64,000 nucleotides of DNA from Hepsetus odoe (Eukaryota > Chordata > Actinopteri > Characiformes > Hepsetidae), in contig CM029370.1 in assembly GCA_017165825.1 (NCBI GenBank), positions 13,765,920 to 13,829,919 of the forward strand, written 5' to 3'. The position numbers and the translations under genes are program-made. How positions within the stretch are numbered: position 1 is the first letter of the stretch; each line of letters begins with the position of its first letter. Below, in pieces: positions 42,446 through 57,100 of the stretch. The notes under the pieces were generated by a model. It did not search any database and was not told where the DNA came from. It saw only the letters and a list, made by a program, of their open reading frames with translations.

Positions 42446-43060
42446 GACAGACTGTGACAACATGACGACTGACCAGCAAAATGTTAGACCAAGAATAAAT
42501 AGACGAAAAACTATCCCAGGGACTAGAGTAATCCTAGAAAAGATGCCTGTAGCTGAGTTTATTACCCCAAATTCTTCCCTCAGGGAAATGAAACACAGCA
42601 AAAACCTTTTATTTTATTATTTTTTCTTTTATTATTATTGCCCGAGATCAGTAGCCCTTACTCTTAGTCCACATTGCCCAGCCCTACTCTCCTCAACACT
42701 GCACTGGTCAAAGCTTCATTCTGTTCAAGTTTGGGCTGAGGTGCTTTTTGGAAAGCGCACCAGTCAAAGAACATTTTTTTTTTTTTTTTTTTTTTTGATT
42801 TCCTCAGGTTTCCCTGTTTATAACCTTAACACACATGGATCCGCACAAACCTAAAACCTCTTGTAGACTTTCAGTGAGTTTTGATTTAAACATTTTATTT
42901 ACTGTTTTGTCCTGTATAGCATTTTTCACACTACTGGAGTAATGTGCCTTATACATGTATTGGCTGATATTGGTTCTAACTTTGTGTTGCCTTTTCCCCC
43001 CCCCAAAGTTTTATTATGTTAGAAATAATTATGTTTACATCAACATGTTTTAAATATTTC

Positions 43061-43066
43061 AATAAA
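43061..43066 (+). promoter_or_regulatory. slc25a24: Candidate distal polyadenylation signal of the slc25a24-type gene
   Basis: AATAAA followed by T-rich sequence about 2.15 kb after the stop. If used, the 3' UTR would include the LTR-like fragment at 42160-42445. Confidence 0.4.
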
Positions 43067-46000
43067 GCCCATTCTTTTCAGCTTGGCTTGTTTAATGTAG
43101 TTAATTATGTCTGCTCATTATCTGACCCTAAATGCTGATTATTTCTAAATGGCTGCAGAAACCAAAGTTAGAGGCTTCTAGATGTTTTGTCCTAAACATA
43201 GCACTGACAGTGTACATGTTTGATACATAGTCACATGCAGATGCTTAATACTGAGTGTAAGCTTATTGAGAAGCTTATTTGATGCTGAACTCTGTTGGAT
43301 AGTTCCTTAATTTTGCAGTCCTGATTAATCAATTTCAAAATAACACAGATACCATTGGGGATTGTTGGATGGCAATATTTTAAGAACGTATTTGTTCTCT
43401 ATCATTCATTAGGAATGTATGGTGTCCATAAAGAAGTGTAAGAACACCTTACAGTTCCAGTCAGCATTCCTTTAGGAATGTTAAGACATTACTGCCCAAA
43501 CTGGATAGCAGTCCGAAGTCCAGTGTACCCTATCCCCGCCCCCTCACTCAGTATTTTTCAGTATTTTTAATTTTACTATGTAAGATTTAACTATTTTTAA
43601 ATGTATTTATCTTAATTTTAGCAAAATATATTGGTATGTTTTAAAATTTTTTAAACATGTATTAAAAAACCCCTTTCTATTTATTTGGTTTTCTTTTTGG
43701 CTCTTGGCCCAAAAAATAGAACTTTGGTCACCCAAGGCACACTTCAATTAAAGTAAAACCTTCAGTGGGAAATTAACAAGGAAAAGTGTCAAGTTCAGTT
43801 GTTTGTTTACTTTAGTTATTGAACTGAACTTCATATTCATCCAATCCAATGTTAATGTTAGAAAAGGTTTATTATATATGTGGTATTGCTCGTTTGGTGT
43901 GTAAATCAACTTTAAAACTGTCCAAATCAATTACAGGCAAGAACTTCTCTTTTTTATTAAAATAACCCCAATGTCCCCATCACGCACATCCCTTTTCTCA
44001 AAGCACACATGCATAGACAAACAACCCTGAATTACAGTAACGGCACACACAAACAAAACTCCCTCCTCCTTTTTTCACATTAATACTGACATCATCTGGG
44101 ATTCTATTAAAAAGGGTCATTTTTCTTTGGGCCATGCGATGATCTTGCTTACTCTCTTAATTTGGTGCTGAAGTGCTCTGCACTTGATTTGTCTCACGCT
44201 TTAGGCTTTCATTTTTAAAAACAACTGATTGTCAAAGGCGATTCTATTTGTTCAGCTCCAGTTTGGCATCAAAAGAACTAGCTTCAGCTTCCAGTGTGGT
44301 CCATGTTTGAGTAAATACAGTTTTCCTGAGCTGAAAATTGTAACCTAAGATGTAGAAATGTCGAGCACACCACACAGAATGCAAAAATTTGCAGTTGAGG
44401 CCTGAGCAGTGTGCTGTGCAGGTCATGCAGATAAAATTCATTGCAGATTCAACCATCCAACAAGTTAAACAAGTTAACCAAATAACATGGCACATGATAG
44501 GCTTGTACATAAAACAGCAACAGCTGAAGTCTTTTGCATGCAATGTGAAATACTGAACAAGTGAGAAGAGTTAAACACCCCTGCGTTCTATAGTTTCCAC
44601 ACATTTTCTGATCTTCTCTAACAGTGTATTTCAATATGTGTCATTACACACACTTGTTCTCTGTAAAAAAGAATATACAGATGCTGGGTTTAAAATGAAA
44701 AGAAAGAAACAAAAAGCTGGTCCATTTAAAATAAGTACCAATAACACAACAACTAGTAGTACAAAATATTACTACTTAATTTTGGACCAAATGTTTAAAA
44801 AAAAAAAATTAAAAAAATTATTATTTTCCAATAGTAAAAATACAGATTGGTTGAAATTAAGAGAACAGCTCCACATGGCATTGCTAATCAGTCCTGGTCC
44901 TTGAATACCTGTGCAGTTTTGTGTTTACCCTGCCCTCACATATCAGATTTGATCTAATTCTGAGGCGGTAAATCAGGGAAGAAACTGAAATATGCATTGG
45001 AGGGAAACTCCAGAGCCAGGACTATAAAATACATGCTACACTCCAACTCATCTGCACAACAGACATGGGAGGGGTCCAGCTTTGGTAGTAAAGCATTTCC
45101 TCTTTTTTGTCTTTTTCCCTTTCTGGGCAACAGTGTTAAAAGTAAGCAACAGCATGTGTTGCTTGTTTTTTTTTTATATATGCTGCATAATTGCTCGTTA
45201 TCATAGTTACAGTGTGAAAGGTCTCGCTGATTATCAGTAGTACTTTTTGCACAAACTTGCTTTTGCTGGTTTCTCAAAACAAAATGAAGTTTGAACCAGC
45301 AATAACTATGTTATTGCACTTCAAAGCCCTTGACTAAGTCAAGCTTAAACGAGTATAACCAGGTGTTAGCCAGGCTTTTTAAAATGTATTAGCTCATTTC
45401 TCACAACTATTAATGAATTTCATAGGCTAAATTCATGTAAAACAATGGCACTGTATGTTTATAAACAGCTAAACATATAATAAAGTTGAAAAAATATACA
45501 GGTGCAGGTGATCAATGGGACTGTTTGCTCAATTTATGTATGGCTTTTCCGCCTAAGATGTATGCAAATACAGCTGGCATACCATTGCATTCATCTTCAG
45601 ACGGGCCTAAGAAAGCCGCCTTTCACTTTTTAGGCAATGCAGATGGTCAGTGTTTACTTCCTTTTTTACACTGTTTGACACGGAATAGAAATGGTCTGAA
45701 ATTATTATATATTAACAAACATTATACACAAGAACCTTTTCTCCTCATCTCTATTTTGGATATAAGAGGTTTTTTAGGGCAGCAACATGTCGGTAATGCA
45801 TGCCACTGGAGCAACCAAGACACCAGACATGAGAATTCAATTGAATTGAATAGAACAGCAAGAACTACATGACATATGTATGACACCTGAGCCGAACAGG
45901 CCCTGACATTCATAAAGCTTTTGGCTTTTCATAACGGAACCAGTAGTTCTCTCAGCAGAGTGGAGACACAGCAGCACTGAATCCTGAGTATGCATTACCA

Positions 46001-46321
46001 GGAAACAAACCTAGAGGGCACCGTGGGACCAAGCACTGCGATGGCTTTGGGACAAACATAGCTTTGCTTTGGTCCTGGGCTGAAGAGGTTATAACACTTC
46101 CACTACAAGAGGAATGGCAGACGATGCTTGGGACTTCACCTGATAGACAGAAGGCAAAGATATGTTAGAAACAGCCTGAATTTATTACTACCTAAAAGTA
46201 GAAGCAGGGTAGTGAATATTAAGCACAGCTGTACCTATCAGAAGACACCATTCATTCTTTTGAATGAACATTGTTCATCTTATTTGTTATTGAAGAAATA
46301 TTTTTGTTTGTACTGGAAAGT

Positions 46322-46490
46322 AACATTTACATTTACTGCATGTAGCAGACACTCTTATCCAAAGCGACTTCTAATTTCTGATTACAGTGACAGTCCCCTG
46401 GAGTAACTCTGGGTTAAGGGTTTTGCTCAGGAACCCCATGGTGGTAGTGCTGGAGGTGGGGTTCAAACCCGCAACCTATTGATGCTTAAC
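46322..46490 (+). repeat. SINE of the 'catttagcagacgct' family
   Basis: It starts 'taacatttacatttactgca', then 'gcagacactcttatcc', 'gattacagtgacagtcccc', 'ggttaagggttttgctcagg' and 'gtggggttcaaacccgc'. Block order matches the other four copies. Confidence 0.8.
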
Positions 46491-46697
46491 TAAGTATCCT
46501 AGGACTAGGAATGTCATAAGGAATGTCAACTTATAAAAGGTTTTATTTAGTTATGCAATACATTTTTTACTCCAGTACATTCCTGGTTTATATTAGCTTT
46601 GATTGTGGTCTATATGAAGACATAGTTCTATTAACCAAAATCCAGTAACTACAGGAAGATTATTTGTGCTTTAATGAGCCAAACTGGCATTTGTTTA

Positions 46698-46942
46698 TCC
46701 ATCCATTATCTGCCGCTTGTCCCAAACGGGGTCGCGGGGGAGTGCTGGTGTCCAAGCCAGCGCACACAGGGCGAGGACGGGGGACGCACCCTGGACAGGT
46801 CGCCAGCCCATCGCAGGGAGGAGCATGACGGGGACGGCACCTTGCTCAAGGGTACCTCAGGGTAACCCATCGGGAAGGGGTTCGAACCCCCGATCCACCG
46901 ATCATGCGGCCAACACCCTAACCACTAGGCCACCGCTGCCCT
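46698..46942 (-). repeat. tRNA-headed SINE, type B, intact with TSD
   Basis: Nearly identical in order and sequence to the copy at 21158-21398, including the tail 'gcgacctgtccagggtgcgt'. A perfect 11-bp duplication (gcatttgttta) flanks it at 46687-46697 and 46943-46953. Confidence 0.9.
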
Positions 46943-46949
46943 GCATTTG

Positions 46950-46955
46950 TTTATT
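46950..46955 (-). promoter_or_regulatory. pde4dip: Candidate pde4dip polyadenylation signal
   Basis: TTTATT on the plus strand (minus AATAAA) about 280 bases after the proposed pde4dip stop, at the edge of the SINE at 46698-46942. Confidence 0.3.
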
Positions 46956-47236
46956 ATTAAATAAAATATCGACGATGTCTTTGCAGAGTGCAGATATATC
47001 ACAAGCGGGATGACGTCAAAAATGTTATCACCTCCCTGATTAAAGCTTTTTCTGTAATATCTTAAATTACAATAAAGGGAAATTATGTTTCTTCAAAGCC
47101 ATGACACGAATTGTAAATCATCAGGACATTCTTTACTAATTAAAGAACCTCATTTATCTCTGCTTGGATTACACAACAATAAACAAGACTAAAGAGCTAA
47201 GACTAAACAGCCACGCCTTCAGGCATATCTCATGTG

Positions 47237-50200
47237 TTAGGTCTTTGTGTTAGGTGTACTGATTATGGTCTTCTGTTCACTAACATACAGGCACACATGC
47301 ACACACTTCCACAAGGAAAAGCAGGCCAGGGGTGTACCTCTAGCAGCCCAGTGAGGAGTGGAGGAGAAGGATTGAGGGGAGGAAGGAGAAAAGGAGCAGC
47401 TTAAAGAGGAGATCTTGAGCTCATTCTTCTGGAAGATCTCAGAGAAAGAGACAGGAAGAGGAGGAGGAAAAAAGCCAGTGAAAGAGAGGAAGGTGACTAA
47501 ATCACACAACCATTATGGCAATGTTTTCCTATGTCTTCTCCTATGTCCTAATGTGCACTAGCTGACTTGGGCCTGAACTAGATATCAAGTTGCCAATAAT
47601 ATCTGCAGGCAATCTAAAGTGAAGTTAGAGTTACTATTTGTCATTGTGAAATATACAGTGAAACGCAATGAAATGCTCTGCTTTTCACCCATACACACAC
47701 ATGTCCAGCAGGGGGCAGCTATTTTAAGCCTCCGGGGAGCAGTGATTGGGACGGTAACTTGCTCAAGAGTACCTCAGGGGAACCTACTGGTCTGGGATTC
47801 AAACCCATGACCTTCTGATCCCTAGACACTGGGCCACCGCTCCAATCTGCACTTTAATTGGTAGCATTGACTCAGTTACAGATTGTTGGGATTCTACCTC
47901 ATGATCTTTCACAGACACAGAAAAACCACAGAGAATTATGCCAATGGCGTATTCCAAATCCCAGTAAGAAGGGTCCCATCTTTATCTATACAACATTAAT
48001 AATAAAGGCTAACAGCCTCATGGATTGCACAAAAACATAGAAAATAGTCCCAAAACAAACCTTTAGTAGTTGAATGATGATTATCCTATCTGTCAGCAAA
48101 GCACTGATTTAAACTATACAAACATGACATTGAAATTCACAGTAAAGCTAATTTGGTCAATATTTAGCCCCTAAAACAATCAGTATTGGCAAACAAGATG
48201 TTCATATTGGTGGGGCATTAATGTTGACACGCGATAAAATCAGGTACATTAATAAGAAGTGAGAAAAGTACAAGCTGCAGAGAACATTCTGAGCAATGTT
48301 CTTTTGTTTCAGCAAACGTGAGGTGAGAAGCTGTGATTGGATATTGATAGTGGCAGGTGCAGTGAAAGTGTGAGAGACTGGATTCACCTCTAGGTTTGTG
48401 CGAGCCTTTTTCAGCACATCTCTTGTTCTGGACACTGTGAATAGACAAGAGCAAAGTACTTCAATGTGCAGCCAACCACAAAAAGTGCTTTAACACAAAC
48501 CACTGCTGGAGGCATCACACAAATACACACTTAAACCCACAGACTTTTTAAATGCAATGTTGGGATGTGGAGGTATATGCCAGAATATGAGATCCCAAAT
48601 GTTATACATTTGAATTTATATCATTAATAAGACTTTATAAATCTAAACCAAAACCAGCCCTAACCTTAACTTAAATGAGGAAGATACTTTTTCACTCTTA
48701 GTTTGAGCAAATTTAACATGTATATTTTAAATAAACAAGACAGGAGCATTTCATCTTGACATTCTAGGTTAGTTTTGTTTTTCTCTGATTGTACAATGCA
48801 GACATGACATTTTTGCCCTTGAGACGAATGAAAACAAATACACAAACACATAAGACAAAGAGTCACCCTCTGTGATTCACCCTCTGTGAGTCACCCTTGG
48901 GCAAATTTCCTCCCTCATTGAATATGTATATGTAGAACAAAATAAAAAAGGAAGAAAAAATAGAACGAAGAAAAAAAAATAGGATAGTATTGTAGCATGA
49001 CTCACATTGGTTGACTATGAATTGCTCCATGCTGTCCTTGGTATGGTTAGAGCTTCTTAGAGTCTCCCTGGTGTCCCTTAGAGCCTGCTCCTGTTCAGAC
49101 AGTTTATGCCTCAGAGAGACAACCTCTTTTCTTAGAGATTGCTCCTGCACATACAAGCACACACAGAAAGGGAAAGTCAGTACAGTTTGCAGCACAGAGG
49201 GAAAAATGAGAAGAGAAACCTCAAAATGTGCTTTGTGCAAAATATGTGCGGATGTATTTGCATGTTTGCAGGTACCCTCAGTGCTCTGACCTTTTGAAGC
49301 TGCTGTGTGGTGGCCTCAGCATTAGGGAGATCTGCCCTCCAGAACATTTTGAGGACAGCAGCTGTCTGTTCTAAAATCTGCCTCAAGGTTTTAGTGTTAG
49401 TCAGCAAGCTCCTCACACATCCCTGAACAGGGAGAAAGAACACAAATCCAAAACCAAAAATGTTAAATGAAAGAAAACTAGTGCAAAACCATATTTGCAA
49501 AGTCTGGGTGAAGCAATATTTTAACATGGTTCCTGGAGAGATCATTCTGATCTTAACTAAACAAAGAGTAATGCACATAGCATAAGGCAGAAATCATTCA
49601 ATCCACATACTGTTGCTGATTAAAAGATTAATTAGACTGGCCTTCTGGTTCATTTCAAAGAATATGGAAGTCCCTATAAATGAAAGGACTTTTAAATGAT
49701 TAAAAGAAAGACTTGCTAGATTAAAAAATTTTAAATGCCCACATGACGCATGAGAATTTCTACTAAAAAAGAACACTGATCAGCCAAAACTTCAAAACTA
49801 CCTGACTGACACAACCCCAAAAGTTGTGAATTGGTATCTGACACCAAGCCATTAGGTTCGTTCACTTCTGTTAGCTCCAAGGTGTTTTATCCAGTGCATC
49901 CCAAATATACTCAATTTGGTTGATGTCTGGGGACTTTGGAGGTCAAGCCAACATCTTGAACTTGTTTTTGTAATGTCCATCAAACCATTCCTTATACTGC
50001 TGAAAGAGTCCATTTCCATTTGCTATGAAGGAATGTACCTGGTCTGCAACAATGTTCAGCTAGAAAGCACATGTCAAAGTAACATCCACATGAATACCAG
50101 GACCTAAGGTTTCTCCAAAGAAGATTGCCTAGAGCATCACAGTGCTTCCAGATGATCTTCTTCCCACAGTGCCATCTCAGGATGGACAATAGCATTGAGC

Positions 50201-51078
50201 TAGGTGCTTTGATTGGTGGACAGGAGCCAGTATAAGCACTTGGACCAGCCTGTGCTTTCACAGCCCCAAACACAACAAGAAGCCCTGTGTTATCTAACTT
50301 TTTTATAAGATTGGACAAGATGGCTTAGTCTTTTCTAGTCTTTCTTAGTCTTTCACACATCAATGAGCTTTGGGTGCCAATGAGCCTCATTCACTCGCTG
50401 TCCTTCGGTGGACAACTTTTGATTGGTTCTAGCCAGTACATACTGGTAAGACCCCACAAGACCTGCTGTTTTGGAGATGCACTGATCCAGTGGTCGATTC
50501 ATCACAATTTGGCTCTCATCAAAGTCACCCAAATTCTTTCACTATTTTTACAGCTTCCTATACACCAAATTCTAGAACTGACTGATCACATGCTGTTCGC
50601 TGTATCACACCACTTGAAAGGAACTGCTGTAAAAATGTAATTAAAGTTGTTAATGTCCTCTGTGGTTTTAATGCTAAAGTGATAATGTGCTTCAATTATG
50701 TGCATGATTACCATGTGAATAAAAAATGAAAAACATTTTGCATATATGCCCTAGATCTGACCTCCTGCAGGCTGATCTCTATGCTGGATTGCAGTTTAGC
50801 TTCCATCTTGCAAATAAGCATCTTGCCCTCCAGAAGCTGCTGCTGCAAAGCACTGAAGTTGTCCACATGACCCACAATGTGGCACCCTGTTTGGCAGGCA
50901 AAGGAGCCATCTTGGGCTTCACTCTCTCCTTGACTTCCTGTGCAAGGCTTGAGTGAATCTGTTCAGGATACATCATTGAAATTCTTAGTAGGATTTCTTC
51001 ATTTCTTAATAAATACACTGTTTTTCACATTATGCTAAGCAGGGCACTAATATAGGCACCATATCTTTCAATATATAT

Positions 51079-51127
<49 letters not shown>

Positions 51128-54100
51128 AAGCGGGAGCCAAACCGATTAGGGACATATGTCTAGGGAAATAATCCTATAACCCACATAAGGACATATTTGA
51201 CATTTGGACTTTTCATTTACTTCAAGTTCAGAACTTTAAATGTCTGCAAAGAGAGGAATCCTCACCAATAGCACACTGAATGCCCTCTGGTTCAGCCAAG
51301 GCAGGTGAAGCCGGACTGGAGAGTCCTGTATCTCGAACAGGAGGGGAAGGAGACTGATCTACAAACAAAGTCAAAACTATTACATTGCATGAGTGATACT
51401 CTGATATAAAACCAATCCTAGAACACAAATGCAAATGACAACAGCAAGGCCAGGCCTAACGGGGGATATAGTATACACCATAAACATGTCTGTTAATGGG
51501 ATTTGGGCCCATTAATCGCTAGGATTCACAAAGTAGGAGTACTGGTCTAGGTTGGGATTCCTCTCTTTTTTATGATGACTTGTCACGAACTGAACCTAGG
51601 TCAACACTCCTGCTCAGAGAAGCTTTATATGGGCCCTGCTGTTATTCCAAAGGTGAAATAACCAGATACCTGTCAACAGTTGAGTGCTGAGAGCTACTCT
51701 TGGCATAGCTAAAGAGATAACAGTGAAAAAAGGCAGGCAACCCCTCATAATATATAAAATAAACCCCTCATAAAACAATTAAAGCTGTAATTAGCTGACA
51801 GGCTGGTTTACTTGCTCACCATGAAAGAGTTGCTTCCTAACGCAGGAGTGGGGCATGTTAGTTTCCAGCCTTTCATGTAGTTGCTTCTCCAACAAGTGCA
51901 TGTGGGACTGTGGCTCCTTTAGGTCAAAGTTCAAGCTTTGCCCAGATCCTGAGAGTTGAGACAGAGCAGATGTAACAATCAGTGAATTTGCCTAGGTTTA
52001 TACAAACTTTTACCTACTAGATTTTGTATATTTTACCTGTGTTCGTACTTCTGGCAGTGCCACATATTCTCTGGTACACCTGTAGTTCACACTGCAGTGT
52101 GTGCATGAGTCGTCTGCTCTCGTTCAGTTGCTGCTGGAGAACGTTAACCTCATGCTGGAGCCTGTGTACAACAGAACATAGCATAACATAAGTTATAGTT
52201 TACTTTTGCTGTGTTTGAACTATCAAGGATGATTTCAACATAAACTAGTGGGACATTGGGACACACAGAAGCATAGAGATGCATTAGAAGTCATAAATGA
52301 TGTAAAACACTTCATGTAAATGACAAAGCAAGAGAAACTGAAAAGATAAAGAGGATACCAGGACATGACTGGTAGATATGTCCTTCTTAAAGCTTTATAA
52401 TTTACACATCCAAACACAGGTTATTAGAAGCCTACCCAATCTGAAATATGACATGAGAATGAGCAGGCATGCTACAGTCCAATTTTGCATACATAAGGCA
52501 TATCAGGACTTTTTAGCACGGTGGCTTAAAAGTGTTTATTTTTCTTTGCAAAACTAAAAAATGTCAGATAAAATATTTCAGCTTTTAAATATACTAACTT
52601 GTGTACAACCTCACCACCTTTCTGATTCTTCTACCCAAAGTTTCTATCACATGGGACTACGGAATATCTGTTCAATCTAATGGCACCTATGTTTCATCAG
52701 ACAAAACAACTGCTAAGTGTGAAGGGATGAGCGTGTGGCTGTAGTGCTGTAAGGCAGAACCTGTTGGCATTTTCCTGGCTGCTCTGTCTGTCCTGCTTCA
52801 ACTGCAGAACTGCCTGCATCTGCTCTTGAACCTGCACCTGCAATCGCTTGCACTGCTCTGCCCACCTCTCTGCCTCCAGCTCCGCCTGCTTCAGCCTGCC
52901 ACGGCCTGACAGCACTGCTTCCTTCAATTGCTCCACCTCTTTCGTGCCATCTGCCAAAGAGTAAAACCTCTACTGATCAGATTTGTTATGAACATGATGA
53001 AGAGACTTACATTTACAGCATTTAGCAGACGCTCTAATTCAGAGCGACTTCCATGTCCTGATTACAGGACATTAACCCTGGAGCAACTCAGGGTCTTGCT
53101 CAGGGACCCAATGGTGGTAGTGCTTGAGGTGGGATTTGAACCTGGGACCTCTTGGTCCATAGGCAAGTACTAGACTAGACCACCACCACCTTTGGACTTA
53201 ATTGAAAAGTTGCAATGCTCTCTTGCAGTTATGTAGGGTTGATTTCTCTTGAGCAGGCATCAAAGAGATACAGTATTTCACAAAAGTGAGTACACCCCTT
53301 TTTTGTAAATATTTTGTTCTATCTTTTCATGGGACAACGCTGAAGATATGACACTTTGTGTAACAGTGTAAATTTGCTGTCTCCTCAAAATAACACGACA
53401 CACAGTGCAGTGTGTGGTGTGTGGTCTGAGCACTGACAGGCTGACCCCCTACCCCTTCAACCTCTGCAGTAATGCTGGCAGCACTCATACATCTATTTTC
53501 AAAAGACAACCTCTACATATGATGCTGAGCACGTGCACTCAGCTTCTTTGGTGGACCATGGTGAGGCCTGTTCTGAGTGGAACCTGTTCTGTTAAACTGC
53601 TGTATGGTCTTGGCCACCATGCTGCAGCTCAGTTTCAGGGTGTTGGCAATCTTCTTACAGCCTAGGCCATCTTCATGTAGTGCTTTTTTGAGATCCTCAG
53701 AGAGTTCTTTGCCATGAAGTGCCATGTTGAACCAGCATGAGAGAGTGTGAGAGCGATAACACCAAATTTAACACACCTGCTCCCCATTCACACCTGAGAC
53801 CTTGTAACGAGTCTCATTACACCGGGGAGGGAAAATGTCTAATTGGGCACAATGTGGACATTTTTCACTTAGGGGTGTACTCACTTTTGTTGCCAGTGGT
53901 TTAGACATTAATGGCTGTGTGTTGAGTTATTTTGAGCAGACAGCAAATTTACACTGTTATACAAGCTGTACACTGACGACTTTACATTGCATCAAAGTGT
54001 CATATCTTCAGTGTTGTCCCATGAAAAGATATAATAGAATCTTTACAAAAATGTGAGGGGTGTACTCACTTTTGTGAGATACTGTATATGTTTTTACACT

Positions 54101-57100
54101 TCTAACGCTTTGAGGTCTGCATGTAGGGGGAGCTGTACCTTTTCTGGCCTGTTGGAGCTGGATCTGGAGAGCATGATTCTCCTCTTTTAGAGTCTGAACC
54201 GAATTAGAAAGCTGACTAACTGAATCAAGTCCCTGGATGTAGATATTTGTAGGGGCACCTCCTAAAAGGTAAAAGTAAAGCAATAATTAATGTGGGCTCT
54301 ATGGCAAGAATAACAACACAATAGTCGATCAACATTCTATCAAAGTCAAAACGAACAAAACAGTAGAAAACATCTATGAAAAACTTTGTGAAAAATCAAT
54401 GACACAAATAATAGACAGTTTTTTTACTATACACTTTTTACACACGGCTTCAGATTGTTCCTTTATTGTAAGGCCCACAGTTATTATGGACTTATTTTAA
54501 ACTTAACACTGATAATAGACTATAAATGGCTCACTACAGATCTAATAATTTGGATTTGGTTAAGAATTAGATTCAGTTGCTATCAAAAAACCTACTTGTA
54601 TTTCCTAACCTGTCTGCAAGAATTAGTTATTGCAATTCTCACCTCCGTCTCGTGGCATGGAAGCCAGTCTGTCTTCCAGCTGCTGTCTCAGACGATCATT
54701 GGTCTGGATGGAATCTTCAAGGCGCTGTCGGAGACTGCGAATCTCTCTCAAGTGCTCCTCCATCAGGTCTGTTCCTGTGAAAGAGCATGTAAAATGTGCA
54801 TTATATACTATTATACATGAATGTGCTAAAGTACACATACAACAGTAAAGAGCTTTTAGTTTCATTTATGTATACATGCTTTACCTATACAGTTAGGTCC
54901 ATAAATATTTGGACCCAGACAACTTTTTTCTAATTTTGGTTCTGTACATTACCACGATGAATTTTAAATGAAATGACTCTGATGCATTTGAAGTGCAGAC
55001 TTTAAGCTTTAAAACAAAAAGATTGCATAAAAATGTGAGGAACTAAAGCATTTTTTTAACACAATCCCTTCATTTCAGGGGCTCAAAAGTAATTGGACAA
55101 ATTAAATAACTGAAAATAAAATGTTCATTTCAAATACTTGGTTGAAAACCCAGATGCTGGATTTCCTCTTTTTTAATGCTCTGCCAGGCCTTTACTGCAG
55201 CGGCTTTCAGTTGCTGTTTGTTTGTGGGCCTCTCTGTCTGAAGTTTAGTCTTCAACAAGTGAAATGGAGCTCAACTGGGTTCAGATCCGGTGACTGACTT
55301 GGCCATTCAAGAATATTCCACTTCTTTGCTTTAATAAACTCCTGGGTTGCTCTGGCTGTAGTATGAGCAGACAGTATGTCTTTGAACTCCTCAGAATTAA
55401 TTCAGCTGCTTCTGTCCTGTGTCACATCATCAGTAAACACTAGAGTCCCAGTGCCACTGGCAGCCATGCACACCCAAGCCATCGCGCTGCCTCCGCCGTG
55501 TTTTACAGATGATGTGGTATGCTTTGGATCATGAACTGTTCCACGCCTTCTCCATGCTTTTTTCTTGCCATCATTCTGGTAAAGGTTGATCTTGGTTTTA
55601 TCTGTCCAAAGAATGATTTTCAGAACTGTGCTGGCTTTTTTAGGTGTTTTTTTTTTTAGAAAAGTCCAATCTAGCCTTTCTATTCTTGAGGCTTATGCGT
55701 GGCTGCACATTGCAGTGCACCCTCTGTATTTACTTTCATGCAGTCTTCTCTTAAAGGTAGACTTGGATATCGATACGCCTGCCTCCTGGAGAGTGTTGTG
55801 AAGGGGTTTCTTTTCACCATGGAAATTATTACACAATCATCCACCACTGTTGTCTTCCTTGGATGTCCAGGTCTTTTTGCATTGCTGAGTTCACCCGTGT
55901 TTTTTTTCTTTCTCAGGATGTACTAAACTGTAGATTTTGCCACTCCTAATATTGAAGCAATTTCTCAGATGGGTTTTTTCTGTTTTCGCAGCTTAAGGAT
56001 GGCTTGTTTCACCTGCATGGAGAGCTCCTTTGACCACACGTTGTCTGTTCACAGCAAAATCTTCCACATACAAGCACCACACCTCAAATCAACTCTCAAC
56101 TCCAGGCCTTTGATCTGCTTAATTGATAATGATATAACGAAGGAATTGCCCACACCTGCCCATGAAATAACCTTTGCGCCAACTGTCCAATTACTTTTGG
56201 TCCCTTTATAAAGAGGTTGGCACATGTTAAAGAGCTGGAACTCCTAAACCCTTCATCCCATTAAATTATAACTATTATATCATTATATAACTATTATATG
56301 TTTCAGTAAACAGCACAAAAACAAAACTTGTGTCAGTGTCCAAATTTATATGGACCTAACTGTACATACATTCGCCATATCATACAAAATAAAAAAGCAT
56401 TTTTTAATCAAACTAATATAATTAATTTAATTAATACAATTAATTAAAAAGAAACATAAACATAAACTAAACTAAACATAATGAATTTGATAATTAATTA
56501 AATACATTTAGCTAGCATGGTCTACATGAATTAAAAAATTATACATTATTGTACCTGCATGCCTGACACCAGACTGATACCCTGATGAGCCTGAGGAAAC
56601 ATCACCATATGTGCCTTGCCTCACTGGCTGAGACCCATATGTCCTATCCCACAATGCACTGTTTTCCAGTTGTTCTGCTCCTGATTTCATAGCAGAGCTG
56701 GCACTGAGGCTTACAAGTGGAGACTGAGGAAAGGCTTGCTGGGACAGCAATGGGAAACTGTTGGGGTCAGTCTGGAGGATGGAACCCAGTGGATAACCTG
56801 ACAGGGGCTTGACTTGAGGACCACTGTAGCCTGTACAGAGACAGAGATGCAAAATTCTGAGACATTTTTTAGCTGGCATTAGGAGATTTAGGTTTGTTAG
56901 TAGACTGGCATAAACAAAGATGCTGCATCTTGGAGATTTGCTTAGAACAATCAAAATCAAATTAAAAAGCAAGAACGTGGTTAATTGACAAGAAGTACAT
57001 TGCATATTTCCAGCATTGCTATTAGAATGGACCTGAATGGCCTTGTGAAGATCAGACAATTAAACATGGCAAAGGGTGTATTTGTCTGTGCACATGTGTG

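Larger units (their letters stand above)
43080..47236. other. Convergent intergenic spacer between slc25a24 and pde4dip
   Basis: AT-rich sequence with many short open frames but none resembling a protein or bounded by splice sites. Two SINEs lie at its right end (46322-46490, 46698-46942). The right part should include the pde4dip 3' UTR. Confidence 0.55.

Noticed and set aside
44638..44904. 88-codon Lys-rich ORF in the convergent spacer
   Set aside because: Its composition follows AT-rich, poly-A sequence, with no homology and no splice sites.
50779..51018. 79-codon minus-strand ORF as a protein segment
   Set aside because: It overlaps pde4dip exon 12 in the wrong frame; the frame giving DGSFA and SALQQQLLEGK is the one that matches myomegalin.
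55586..56211. Hydrophobic plus-strand ORFs inside pde4dip intron 5
   Set aside because: They are antisense to the decayed Tc1 transposase at 54890-56362.
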